From assembly GCF_022581195.2 (NCBI RefSeq), contig NC_061466.1, forward strand, positions 5,270,001 through 5,334,000: 64,000 nucleotides of DNA, read 5' to 3'. The notes under the pieces are model-generated. The model saw nothing but the letters and a program-made list of their open reading frames with translations, was not told the DNA's origin and searched no databases. The DNA comes from Helicoverpa zea. Lineage: Eukaryota > Arthropoda > Insecta > Lepidoptera > Noctuidae. How positions within the stretch are numbered: position 1 is the stretch's first letter; each line of letters opens with the position of its first letter. A program made the translations under genes and the position numbers. Positions 46,701 to 53,060 of this stretch are shown here, one piece after another.

Positions 46701-47434
46701 GTCATTGATCAAGCTGCTGCTGCTGCGGTCTACTTCCTACAAACAATAACTTTTGTACTGTCTGAACCAACATAATCACTCAATACAAATTCATGACAAT
46801 ACAATTGTATACTTCTCTTTTGTACAATGAGACCATTTGTATACATACAATTGATCTCAACATGCTACAAAATTCATAAAAGACTGGCTGCTATCTCATA
46901 GTTTTTCCCATACCTGGCCAATATGGCCTGCAACTCGGGGATAGTCTAGTTTCCCAACAATGAAAGAACTTTTCTAATCTTATCAGTAAATTCGAAAATT
47001 GGAGCACAAACAAGCAAACAGTAAAATGATTCGTCTTTACTTTATTAGTATAGAAGAAGTAAAGCTAATATTCATGTTGTAGTGCATGAGAAGTAGCAGT
47101 CGCCAAGCGTTAATAGCGAAATTGGTAACAACATGATAGTAGAAAAACATATCCGTATACATATTGATCAGAACATAGCCCTACACATTGTCCATACTGG
47201 ACTTTGTAGTCTTATCGAGAGTCGAGTTTAAAGGATTATTATGAAATATTATATGTAAAATGTGACTTACTTCGATAGTTTAGCTTGAGCGGCGAGCGCT
47301 GCAGCCTGCTTTTGGGCCTCCAACTTGGCCTGTATCTCCATTTTCTTTCTCTCGATAATTTGTTCTTGTTTCGACATTTGCGCCCATCTTGTACTGAGTG
47401 CCGATTTGTTCTTGTTGTCTTTAAAATGAATCAT
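31733..47434 (-). CDS. SUGP1: SUGP1-type SURP and G-patch splicing factor (complete, 13 coding exons)
   Basis: Seen: joining 47434-47271, 42246-41977, 41519-40387, 38755-38650, 38363-38178, 37894-37737, 37292-37126, 36795-36689, 35775-35665, 35238-35150, 33763-33679, 32806-32677 and 31759-31733 gives 2733 nt, one open frame of 910 residues plus stop; every junction is GT-AG and in phase. Layout: a basic/coiled start (about 1-55), the conserved NDGSFMNQFKALLEK segment (about 75), a 378-residue Met/Gly/Pro/Asn-rich exon (145-522), one SURP domain (523-585), a KKKKSRW nuclear-type basic run (about 645), the YDSDED...GTWEH and GDFLPPEEL blocks, a G-patch (830-880) and the C-terminal [15 protein letters not shown] then NNPRRPYY. 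Known: SUGP1 is a nuclear spliceosome-associated protein of the U2 branch-site step. Human SUGP1 has two SURP domains and about 645 residues, so this one is longer and has one SURP. The ATG at 47434 is tentative; an upstream non-coding exon is likely. Confidence 0.93.
32490..32625 (+). repeat. small LINE-tail-like fragment in SUGP1 intron 12
   Basis: gatgggccacaaaaagcttt and ggtctttgcccagcagtggt resemble the tail of insect LINEs. Too short for a firm call. Confidence 0.35.
32677..32806 (-). CDS. SUGP1: SUGP1 exon 12: end of G-patch and conserved tail
   Basis: Acceptor gttattcag and donor gtaggt. Encodes ANQPVANLGLGASTSDVVSA then [23 protein letters not shown], almost identical to the human C-terminal [20 protein letters not shown]. 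Reading past the donor gives unrelated residues, which shows the splice is needed. Confidence 0.96.
33679..33763 (-). CDS. SUGP1: SUGP1 exon 11: G-patch core
   Basis: Acceptor tctgtgtag and donor gtaagt. Encodes FKMLQKLGWTEGQGLGAEGS then GIVEPIN, a textbook G-patch (GxxxLxxxGWxxGxGLGxxxxG). This domain recruits and activates a DEAH-box helicase in related proteins. Confidence 0.96.
34336..34560 (+). repeat. fragment of the 'gctgaagagtttgtttg' family in SUGP1 intron 10
   Basis: taagctgaagatttttttttg, gaacgcgcttatctcaagaa, and ttatcccgagctggaaagta match the 26291-27405 element in order. Confidence 0.65.
35150..35238 (-). CDS. SUGP1: SUGP1 exon 10
   Basis: Acceptor cattgcag and donor gtgagt. 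Encodes FMEKYSAFKSGKEPDLSDYK then EFKLKEDNVG, matching human [30 protein letters not shown] up to the start of the G-patch. Confidence 0.95.
35665..35775 (-). CDS. SUGP1: SUGP1 exon 9
   Basis: Acceptor tataacag and donor gtaagt. Encodes LRAKEMNATEKWADELTKQ and GKHHIGDFLPPEELRK, the most strongly conserved block of SUGP1 (human [24 protein letters not shown]). Confidence 0.95.
36490..36668 (+). repeat. fragment of the 'gctgaagagtttgtttg' family in SUGP1 intron 8
   Basis: aaaggtgaagagtttgtcta, caccctaatctcaaaaactg and atcgaggaaggctacattct match the family. It ends about 20 bp from the donor of SUGP1 exon 8. Confidence 0.62.
36689..36795 (-). CDS. SUGP1: SUGP1 exon 8
   Basis: Acceptor tttttacag and donor gtatgt. 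Encodes DMLKKRQEVERLAA and KYEYDSDEDTAEGTWEH, matching the human YDMIMQHKR...YDSDEEVDSELGTWEHQ region. Phase 0 in, phase 2 out. Confidence 0.93.
37126..37292 (-). CDS. SUGP1: SUGP1 exon 7
   Basis: Acceptor gatttag and donor gtttgt. Encodes AKLAKIDEEGIKLSTVNRNN and NLSAEDWKKCEDNFKLNLLYQ-like sequence. A helical linker before the conserved acidic GTWEH block; phase 1 in, phase 0 out. The frame also stays open some way 5' of the acceptor, but an in-frame TAA and no alternative AG limit it. Confidence 0.85.
37737..37894 (-). CDS. SUGP1: SUGP1 exon 6: basic KKKKSRW segment
   Basis: Acceptor tatttcag and donor gtactg. Encodes a Ser/Glu-rich stretch, then ERRKKKKSRWSDEPP, the counterpart of human VKRKRKSRWGPEED and a likely nuclear localisation signal, then PGVVAPMPGLLP. 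Phase 2 in, phase 1 out. Confidence 0.9.
37990..38130 (+). repeat. insect repeat fragment ('cgacttcaaaaaaggaggagg') in SUGP1 intron 5
   Basis: aaacgacttcaaaaaaggag gaggttctcagtttgaactg is a phrase found over and over in lepidopteran DNA. Non-coding. Confidence 0.6.
38178..38363 (-). CDS. SUGP1: SUGP1 exon 5: second half of SURP domain
   Basis: Acceptor cttgcag and donor gtacgt. FLHNTNSNEYKVFRDLVGKI is the diagnostic C-terminal half of a SURP domain (FLhxxNxxeYxxfrxxv). An acidic tail follows (EFSLEDDDSNDDYRYNKDD). Confidence 0.9.
38650..38755 (-). CDS. SUGP1: SUGP1 exon 4: first half of SURP domain
   Basis: Acceptor gttctctctgcag and donor gtaatg, 106 nt, phase 1 in and phase 2 out, which is the only phase that joins exons 3 and 5. 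It encodes LPPSVLRAAGEVACNGDHWE then NVLKAIHSQDQNLW. This is a diverged first SURP helix: the usual LAxFVAxxGPEFE is weak, but the domain resumes as FLHNTNSNEY in the next exon. Confidence 0.78.
39487..40300. mobile_element. 814-bp inverted-repeat element in SUGP1 intron 3, related to the 13329 element
   Basis: 15-bp perfect terminal inverted repeats, aatagggttgtttcc (39487-39501 and 40286-40300). Like the 13329-14308 element, it starts with aatagg, carries a TGACGTCA motif (39653-39660, inside the palindrome ctgtgacgtcacag) and holds a start exon with related sequence on the minus strand. No target duplication is evident. Confidence 0.65.
39783..39983 (-). pseudogene. start-exon remnant resembling the SWIM/YqaJ-type transposon protein
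   Basis: The frame begins MEKGFMKADSFFVAQFFANN. Compared with MEPGFIKANS...LGKFLASNKD at 13628, both share ME-GF-KA-S and then a (V/L)-x-(Q/K)F(F/L)A(N/S)N(Q/K)D block, with about eight residues missing between. Later residues diverge into non-coding sequence. A broken first exon within an inverted-repeat element. Confidence 0.45.
40387..41519 (-). CDS. SUGP1: SUGP1 exon 3: giant Met-Gly-Pro-Asn repeat exon
   Basis: A 1133-nt exon (acceptor ttttacag, donor gtaaaa). After an Arg-rich start and IPVMPPNSQPSDSDRNQWL it encodes imperfect tandem copies of NMGPGP (about 41300-40980), then Met/Pro/Gly-rich sequence with MPP, GPMPP and NSMPP motifs, ending SLLANLKDMDNSAAPFKPSQ. Low-complexity, probably disordered. 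Human SUGP1 has no comparable block. Confidence 0.88.
41722..41957 (+). repeat. lepidopteran repeat ('ggtacggaaccctaaaa' family) in SUGP1 intron 2
   Basis: cttgtatggggagcccccga, aagcggcaacaaaaatacat, tcatgagatacagcctggtg, acagacggacggacagagga and tttgggtacggaaccctaaa, in that order, are the standard 3' tail of a very common lepidopteran non-LTR-type repeat. It fills half of the intron and ends 19 bp from the donor of exon 2. Confidence 0.78.
41977..42246 (-). CDS. SUGP1: SUGP1 exon 2
   Basis: Acceptor tatttcag and donor gtaatt. It encodes SNDGSFMNQFKALLEKQQ, the counterpart of human FANDGSFLQQFLKLQKAQ, then a long Gln/Glu/Lys stretch likely to form a coiled coil and an Arg/Asp-rich end. Starts in phase 2 and ends in phase 2. 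Confidence 0.9.
42529..42735 (-). pseudogene. Cys-rich transposon protein fragment
   Basis: A 68-codon frame containing LCCDLYNEDCLARSCHAC, a CC-x(7)-C-x(5)-C-x2-C pattern that I associate with proteins of insect and hydrozoan transposons. It lies inside the 42328-46441 element, so it is most likely a remnant of that element's own gene. It is broken by the SINE/LINE insertion at 42841. Family assignment is from memory and weak. Confidence 0.4.
42841..43885 (+). repeat. tRNA-headed SINE-like repeat, split by a LINE
   Basis: The head has tRNA-like promoter boxes (cctagtgggtaaag, and ggcttcgattcc at 42885-42896). The body (tttcggatggcaggttaaac, gcagtcgttacgggtagtca) continues to 43072 and resumes at 43819-43885 (tattgggttgcccgggtaac, cagtcgctcctg). 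The same body occurs on the minus strand at 21374-21660 and as a fragment at 61050-61115. The 746-bp interruption is an R1-type LINE. Confidence 0.75.
43073..43818 (+). mobile_element. 5'-truncated R1-type non-LTR retrotransposon fragment
   Basis: Encodes the C-terminal end of an R1-clade ORF2: HGAFTYRMTQVLTGHGCFGR, YLHRIGRE, EDTVDHTVQECPAWEGHRQV, then, in two further frames, MEWDAVASFCEQ and VMLEKEAADREFALL. The domain is read across three frames in turn, so it carries at least two frameshifts. It is flanked by aaggggt at 43066-43072 and 43819-43825, a target-site duplication, and ends in a short A run. High G+C marks it off from the intron. Inactive. Confidence 0.85.
44901..45926 (+). CDS. 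Tc1 transposase, DD34E
   Basis: A 341-residue protein from the ATG at 44901 (the frame stays open to 44799, giving 375 residues, but MERRRHLSREEMLRAVGMIE is the normal family start). An N-terminal paired-type helix-turn-helix pair (LALNTSQSVISRLWTRY) is followed by the DDE catalytic core: D153 (CFSDESRFG), D243 (LMHDNARPHTA) and E278 (SPDLNPIEHAWD), with 34 residues between the second D and E. It cuts and pastes the element at TA sites in the nucleus. All three catalytic acids are present and there are no stops, so it may be active. Length is normal for Tc1 (about 340). Confidence 0.96.
   Translation: MERRRHLSREEMLRAVGMIEAGSRQRTVALALNTSQSVISRLWTRYRSTGTVAERHGGRYRCTTRRQDRYIQILTRRAPTITAMMLAVRLHHSSGNLISDQTVRNRLHEVNLHSRRPLRVPPIAMHNRRIRYQWALEHRNWAEEQWRFVCFSDESRFGMRPDTRRIRHWRTPGRQQRLKSCQEVHPYSGGTIMVWAGIWIGGRTELIWIRSNLNAQIYAETIVSDVIVPLQVQIGPLFQLMHDNARPHTARVVRQTLAAANINVLPWPAQSPDLNPIEHAWDMLQRRALPNMEGIQSQEDLFLLLQRTWAAIPHRDLDELILSMPNRCSCVVSVRGRNTDY
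45942..45947 (+). terminator. polyadenylation signal of the Tc1 transposase
   Basis: AATAAA 16 nt after the transposase stop codon. Confidence 0.7.
47271..47434 (-). CDS. SUGP1: SUGP1 exon 1 (N-terminal, coding part)
   Basis: Encodes the MSKQEQIIERKKMEIQAKLE block, which matches the basic N-terminal helix of SUGP1 (human RW...HQEELIAQKKREIEAK). The donor is gtaagt, phase 2. The frame has a TAG four codons before the ATG at 47434-47432. A pyrimidine stretch ending in gtgtag lies just upstream, so this is probably exon 2 of the mRNA, with a 5' UTR exon elsewhere. Confidence 0.8.
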
Positions 47435-47667
47435 TGTGCATTCATACTACACTTAGTACAAAATTAGATAAAAAGAAGGAATATATATTGAAAATAATTC
47501 GGAATTTCTTTCCAGCGTCTAGCCTGCCTACAATCAACTTCTTTCTTTCAATCCAAGAAGTATCCACTTCACTCAATCACTACCACAGATTATGCATATT
47601 CCAACGGTCATTCATTCAATACCACAGATGTTTGTATGTAGTAGATAGAATAAAACGACCAAAAAAT

Positions 47668-47872
47668 CACGTTTTCGTGTGTGAGCCCCCTTAAAAATTT
47701 ATAATACACTAGTTTTCAGAATTTATCATTATAGCGGCAAAGTGACTACAAAGAAAAATTATCCGCTATCATAGTTCATAAGTTAAATCCTGATGAAAGA
47801 CGGACGAACAAATGGACCGCGAAGTCGTAGTAGTCCCTGTTTTTTATTTGGGTACAGAACCCTAAAAAACAT
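47668..47872 (+). repeat. diverged copy of the 'ggtacggaaccctaaaa' family
   Basis: gtgtgagcccccttaaaaat, ttatagcggcaaagtgacta, gatgaaagacggacgaacaa and atttgggtacagaaccctaa follow the same order as 41722-41957. Located just upstream of the first coding exon of SUGP1. Confidence 0.65.
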
Positions 47873-48081
47873 ACTACGAAGTTAACAGAGCACATTACAA
47901 AGTTACTGCTATTAGGCGGCCCTTCTCACAGCGGTATAGTCGTGGCCGAGCCGTTAGTCCTACAATATCATTGTGCAACACATGGTATACTGGCAGGCCC
48001 GCCGCTAGCTGTTTGTTCGCCCGCGTGCAAAACTGATTATGCCGCCCTACGACTACATACGTTTTGACAAAAAATATATAA

Positions 48082-48124
48082 GGGGGGGGGAGCGGATCCA
48101 GGGGGTCCGGACCCCCCCCCCCCC
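48082..48124 (+). repeat. G-run / C-run hairpin
   Basis: Nine G (48082-48090), then agcggatccagggggtccgg, then 13 C (about 48112-48124). The two halves can pair, and the C/G runs could form quadruplex or i-motif structures. It lies inside the hAT relic. Confidence 0.7.
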
Positions 48125-48497
48125 GCCAATTCATATCCATCTTACTTGTCCAACAGAAAAAAATATGTACATGCACCGCTCTGATTGCAGAAAACCCACC
48201 TACTTTTGGATAAATAACTATTGCAATACATAACATACATTACACATAACTTTTTATTTACTTGAAATGTTCAGAGTAACCTAAGCAGTCCTGGGTTAGC
48301 CCATAAGCAAACTAAGCAATTGCTTAGGGCATCAATGCAGTGCAATCATTACCCAAGTGTATTACCCCTATGTATTGAAAGATTGTGATTAACTTAAACT
48401 AACGCACTTAAATATCTGTAACAATGTTTAAAGTCAGTAAAATATGTTATTTGGTGGGTTTCCCGTTGAAAACTTATAAGGCATATGTCATATGTAA

Positions 48498-48797
48498 GGA
48501 AGCGCGAGCGGAGCGAGCGCGAAAATTTTTTAGTCTAAGGACACAAAACAAATAAAAACCACTGTAAATTAACAAAGCAAAGTCAAAAAGTAAGATATGC
48601 ACAGAAGTGAAGTGCAAAAGCCGCGAGCGAAGCGAGCGCGATTTTTTCCTTAGAGTTTTCATGAAGTAAACATATTATCATAAAAAGCCATAACGGACGT
48701 GCGCGAAAAATGTTTTTTCGGAATTGAATGCCTCAACAATTAAACAAAGACAAAATGCGACATCTGACATAGAGCCGCGAGCGCAGCGAGCGCGAAT
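48498..48797 (+). repeat. three spaced copies of a gcgagcgmagcgagcgcga motif
   Basis: Copies at about 48502 (gcgagcggagcgagcgcgaa), 48623 (gcgagcgaagcgagcgcgat) and 48777 (gcgagcgcagcgagcgcgaa), each followed by a T run and spaced 120-155 bp apart. I recognise this motif as a frequent companion of lepidopteran repeats. Inside the hAT relic. Confidence 0.6.
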
Positions 48798-48932
48798 TTT
48801 TTTGGGGATGCAAAGGGTGAAACAGTCAAAATTGATAGGAGACGACCAAAGCTAGGGCGGCTTTTTCTGAAATTTTATTGGTTTAATTTTGCCGCCCCTT
48901 AAATAGCATTTTCCCCACGCTACGCCACTGGT

Positions 48933-49078
48933 TGATCTTAAATCGTTTTTAAGAATCTTTAATTTTGAAAATGTCCTTTCAACAGATGTACCTAACTGAA
49001 ACCGGCAGTGTAAGTAATATTCTTAGCGCTATTGCTGTGTTCGGAAATATTGAAATCAAATCATTAGTAAAAAGATAT
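48933..49078 (-). pseudogene. hAT transposase C-terminal fragment, frameshifted
   Basis: FPNTAIALRILLTLPVS runs into a stop after RYIC. One frame over, VERTFSKLKILKNDLRS continues the conserved motif, so one small indel separates the halves. Zinc-finger MYM/hAT-type transposases share this ending. Confidence 0.75.
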
Positions 49079-49242
49079 TGTATTTTTTAAATATTACGTG
49101 ATAACTCGCTAGATTTGCCGCCCCCTAGGACGTGCCGCCCGCGTGCTGTGCACGCGCTGCACGCCCGCTTACGGCGGGCCTGTATACTGGTAAGTAGACC
49201 GCATCCTTTCATGAGGTGATAGTATAGGTCAATACGGACAAA

Positions 49243-49502
49243 TTTGACCATGGGATATACTGAGCAAAAGTTAACCCGTTTGAAGATAATCGAATTTCAA
49301 GATCTTTTCTTTAGAAGTACACGTATGAATTTTTATTATTAGTTAAAAGTCTCGTTTTTGCGGATTTTTTTTAAACACACAAAAATCCACAAAAACGAGA
49401 CATGACTAATAGTGAAAATTTACACGTGTACCTAGACGACTGATCTTGAAATTGATTATCTTGAAACGGGTTAACTTTTGTCCAGTGTATCCCATGGTCA
49501 AA
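49243..49502. mobile_element. 260-bp hairpin MITE nested in the 49187 element
   Basis: Nearly the whole 260 bp is an imperfect palindrome: tttgaccatgggata ... aaaagttaacccgttt on the left pairs with its reverse complement on the right. The centre pairs aaaagtctcgtttttgcgga with tccacaaaaacgagac. No clear target duplication. Confidence 0.65.
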
Positions 49503-49848
49503 GGGGAATGCCGATTTTAGGCCTTGCAATGCCCAAGAAATTTAATTTAGTAAAAAACAATATGTAAATTTTACGTATTTAACTTTTCTACACACGACGC
49601 GATACATCTCAGTAACATTTTTTAATAAAAAAAGAATATTGAAACGATACAACGAAATAAACAGACATTTGCTAGCTTGCCAATTTAAAATCCAGGAAAA
49701 AACATTGACATATATTCTAGCGTACGTAGTACATATATATCGATGGGAAAAAATAAAGATTTCTGTCAGTTGACAATAATAGAAATGTCATTGTGATTCT
49801 AAGTGATTCGCTGCGTGTATTTTGCTATAAAAATCGACGTTTTTGACC

Positions 49849-49959
49849 ATGAACACTGACTCTGGCGATTCTCCTATACCTGACGACCACGGCCTGAATA
49901 TGGATTCCGCTCTTGCTGATAATGAGAAAGTTTTCAATAACTTTTTAATACTTATATAG
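49849..49959 (+). pseudogene. short start-exon-like frame in the 49187 element
   Basis: ATG opens 36 codons: MNTDSGDSPIPDDHGLNMDS then ALADNEKVFNNFLILI and TAG. The first 27 residues look coding (mixed and acidic), the last few do not. It lies inside an inverted-repeat element, so it may be the first coding piece of a lost transposase. Not recognised. Confidence 0.3.
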
Positions 49960-50578
49960 GGCACATTAAAAAAACCTTGTAATTTGAAAACTATTTTCAA
50001 TATTTTTTTCTTTTATCAATATATTATTTGTGGGGCATACCAATAGAAACAATCGATGTTACTTGTGGGCACTCAGGGCCTAAATAACTATGGCGGTTTG
50101 GCATCCTCCTTTGTCCGTATTGACCTATACTATCACCTCCTGAAAGGATGCGGTCTACTTACCAGTAACCCTGTATATGCGCACCGGCATACAAGGGGTT
50201 CAAAACAACACAAAGACAGCGGTCATGTAGATTAATGTAGAAGGCTTTTCTACGCCTTTCTGTCTTGAACAGCCACTGCTGTGTGGGAAGATATCCAACA
50301 CCATTTGAGCCAGCTTCTTACTCAATTTAGCACCCCAACATTAGTATTGAACCTGGCATAACTGAATTTCCCACGTTATTTAAGTGGATGATGAAAGTGC
50401 CCTTTGGGTCATATTCTACTGAATTTATGAACTCTTTTTTTTTTTCAGGAAGTTGTCTTTTTGAGAACTAAGGGGCTTCGGCTAATTTTGCCATAGGCCC
50501 CGCGCATGCTTAATACGCCACTGATAATAATCAATTGTAAATAATTTGTGTTATGATAAGCGATAAAGATTTCCTTTA

Positions 50579-51197
50579 GGCTCAATTTACACCAAAAGCG
50601 CGGCGAAGGGCAGCGAAGCGAAGCGCGGTTTGAGTGTCATTTGAATTTTTACTTTATTCCCATTACTATAATGTATATTTTCGCATGAGAAACTCGAACG
50701 AGTCGCGCGGATGCCCGCGGCGCCGCGGGACTTCCCGCGAATTCCATGAACGGAGTCGTGCGACTGCGCGGGAACTCCCGAGAATGCTCTAGCAGTAGCG
50801 AGCGGCCGCTGGCAATATCCCGCCCCTCGCGCCCGCTCCCCGCGCGCGTCTGTTGCGAGCGCGCGAGCGAGTGGGTTTTTTCTTTTTAATCTTTTCTTTT
50901 TTCTCATTATCTCTTCGGCTTCTTCCTCTTCAATTATATGTACAATAATGATTAAATCCAAAACACCCATATTACTGCTTAAACACAAGTTTAATCTTGT
51001 TTTGTTGAAAGTCAACTGCGCTAGAAGAGCGGCCCGTGAATTCATCGCGGGCGGGCTCGAAAAGGCGCGCGCAGTCCCGCGACTTCTCGAGCATTCCTGC
51101 GAATTCTCGAGCAGTCGCGGGAATCCACGCGCGTTCTCTACCGAGCGGGTCGCTGCGCTTCGCTGCCCTTCGCCGCGCTTTTGGTGTGAATTGAGCC
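50579..51197. mobile_element. PIF/Harbinger-type MITE (619 bp, G+C-rich)
   Basis: About 45-bp inverted ends, ggctcaatttacaccaaaag then cgcggcgaagggcagcgaag, with few mismatches, flanked by TTA on both sides (50576-50578 and 51198-51200). A 3-bp TTA duplication and GG-start ends are the Harbinger signature. The interior is CpG-rich with degenerate repeats of cgcgggaattc-like units. No transposase. Confidence 0.8.
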
Positions 51198-52619
51198 TTA
51201 TAATTTAATTCGAGTGTTTCTTCTAAGCACCTCAAATACTATTATTCAACGAAATTGAATTAATTTACTAATTTTGACGGTTAATTATGTCTTATAGTGC
51301 TGTTGTACATGGATGATCTATTTTATTTGAAAGATAATATAAATAAAAATATAAATTAATTTTATTTCAATTGAATTAGAACTTTTATGAAAATTAAAAC
51401 TTGCTTGGAAGACAATCTATTACTAGCCTAAAAATGAAACATCAGATATCATTGCATATTATTCTTTTTATATTTTTTTTTCATCAGTTTAAATGGAAAA
51501 TACAATTTCATTTATTTATAATGTTGTCATTTATTTATTGTAAACAAATATATTATAAAAGATTTACATATTACTATCAAAACAAAATATTCACAAAATG
51601 GCAGACTAACTAAACAATTACTTAGCTGTTTCATCAAGCATGCTAACAATTGCATCGTTTTGAGCTAAATAAGAAGGAGAAAGTTTGGCACTGATCCCAT
51701 TATTCAAATTAAAGTGAAGATGGCATAAATGCACATTGCAGCAACACTATCTGTCGTATAACATAAGTTAGTCTGTTTGTCCAGATTTTGAATAGGTACC
51801 TTTTATAACGATACTCTTCACAACCTCTCTTCAGCTCATGTATTGCATGATCTAATACTGACTACCTATCAAACTTCCATATAAGCACTGCGGACGGCTA
51901 GCGTCCGCGCACTGCCAAAGTTTTCAAAACTATTTAGGGCAACGCCAAAGAGAGCCTATATCTGACTATTGTTTCTGTGGTAACTTGACAGTTATAATAA
52001 ACTAATCTGCTGCCTCATTAAATCGAAATTCAAATTGACTTAATTAAAAAAAAAAAACAACAAACTCTGGCTCCTTTCATAACAATACAAATTCCATTGA
52101 ATGGATAAAGTAACTCAATTTAAAACATTCAAACAAATCCGCAATCAATTCAAATTAAAAAAGTACCTCTTCACATTTCTGCATTACCCTGCCTTAACAA
52201 AATCATATTATACACTTAGACAGTTGACAAACAAAAAAAAAGCAATGGAAGAGGACAATGAGCAAAAGAAATCACAAAATATATAGAAACATTCGACATT
52301 GTGTAAGGTTGCTTCAACAAGTGTGCTTGGATGTTCTTAGTGAACATGGGTTGCGAACTTACACAAAATATTTCGGTGTAGCAAAAAAGCTAGGTCTCTT
52401 CCACTGTTACATGAAATGCCGAAAAGAAAAGTATAATTCATAAATTGTACCTATACTTTGTTTATATTCTAATTTTTTTTTACATTTTAATAATTTAAAA
52501 ACAACCAGTACTTGGTCGAGAAATTTATATCCATTTTTTTTTGTGTATTTTATATTTTGATGAAATATTTATAAGCTAATTAACGTGAGCCGATGTCAGG
52601 ATTCATAGCTAGTCGTCGT

Positions 52620-53060
52620 TCGCTCGAACCGGCTGGCAAGTCTGTATCTCTCGTCCGCCCGACTCGAGCTTTGTATAAACGTATCTATACACATTAACAC
52701 TACCGCATCGTCTATACATCTTGACTCATATATAATGCACTGATATTTCGAGGGGCACAAGGAATATCGCAGCATTGTTTCATCGCGCAGTCAGCGCTGG
52801 GGCCGCCGCCGCGCGTAAGGTTCGCACCAACCATAACCATCATTCTATATTCATATAATAATTTCCCCGTCATATACATTTTATAGCAATTAATAAAAAT
52901 AAAACACTAAGATTACATCCCTTAACATGTCTAAATGTCTAATTCGTACTCTATTTACATTTGACATAATACATAATATTCAAATTGTTCGGTGAATCGA
53001 CAGTCTTGCGAGATGATGTCGAGCCCGGGCTCGCGGCGGCGGCCGACCTCTGATTACTGT
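52620..53060. other. G+C-rich patches in the ELL-SUGP1 interval
   Basis: Two CpG-rich patches, 52620-52830 (cagtcagcgctggggccgcc) and 53010-53060 (agcccgggctcgcggcggcg), in AT-rich DNA. Either could hold the SUGP1 promoter and 5' UTR exon or a structured part of the ELL 3' UTR. No coding model fits. Confidence 0.35.

Larger units (their letters stand above)
42247..47270 (-). other. SUGP1: SUGP1 intron 1 (5.0 kb, about 80% mobile-element DNA)
   Basis: It contains the composite element 42328-46441 and its guests. The remaining 46446-47270 is AT-rich unique-looking DNA in which I see no further gene. Confidence 0.8.
47994..49182 (-). mobile_element. decayed hAT transposon (1189 bp)
   Basis: The ends are short inverted repeats, caggcccgccg, and it is flanked by a perfect 8-bp target duplication TATACTGG (47986-47993 and 49183-49190), both standard for hAT. 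On the minus strand, 49078-48933 encodes the hAT C-terminal dimerisation region in two frames: FPNTAIALRILLTLPVS, then VERTFSKLKILKNDLRS, i.e. a frameshift within the LPVSxxxxERxFSKLKxxKxxLRS signature. At 48912-48930 a second hAT-like terminus (cagtggcgtagcgtgggg on the minus strand) abuts that sequence, so the relic is itself chimeric. Confidence 0.82.
49187..50165. mobile_element. 979-bp TA-flanked inverted-repeat element
   Basis: About 55-bp inverted repeats (ctggtaagtagaccgcatcc and onward to aatacggacaaa), one mismatch. TA lies on both sides (49185-49186 and 50166-50167). The left boundary coincides with the hAT target duplication: the hAT inserted across this element's left end. It includes a 260-bp hairpin element (49243-49502) and a short frame (49849-49959). 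The TA duplication suggests a Tc1/mariner-type mover. Confidence 0.75.

Noticed and set aside
50587..51045. 152-codon minus frame
   Set aside because: Falls inside the CpG-rich Harbinger MITE; open only because G+C-rich DNA has few stop codons.
52980..53060. Possible coding exon (EPGLDIISQDCRFTEQ) on the minus strand in a GC-rich patch
   Set aside because: No frame joins to ELL or SUGP1 exons, and the ELL protein already ends plausibly at 57728.
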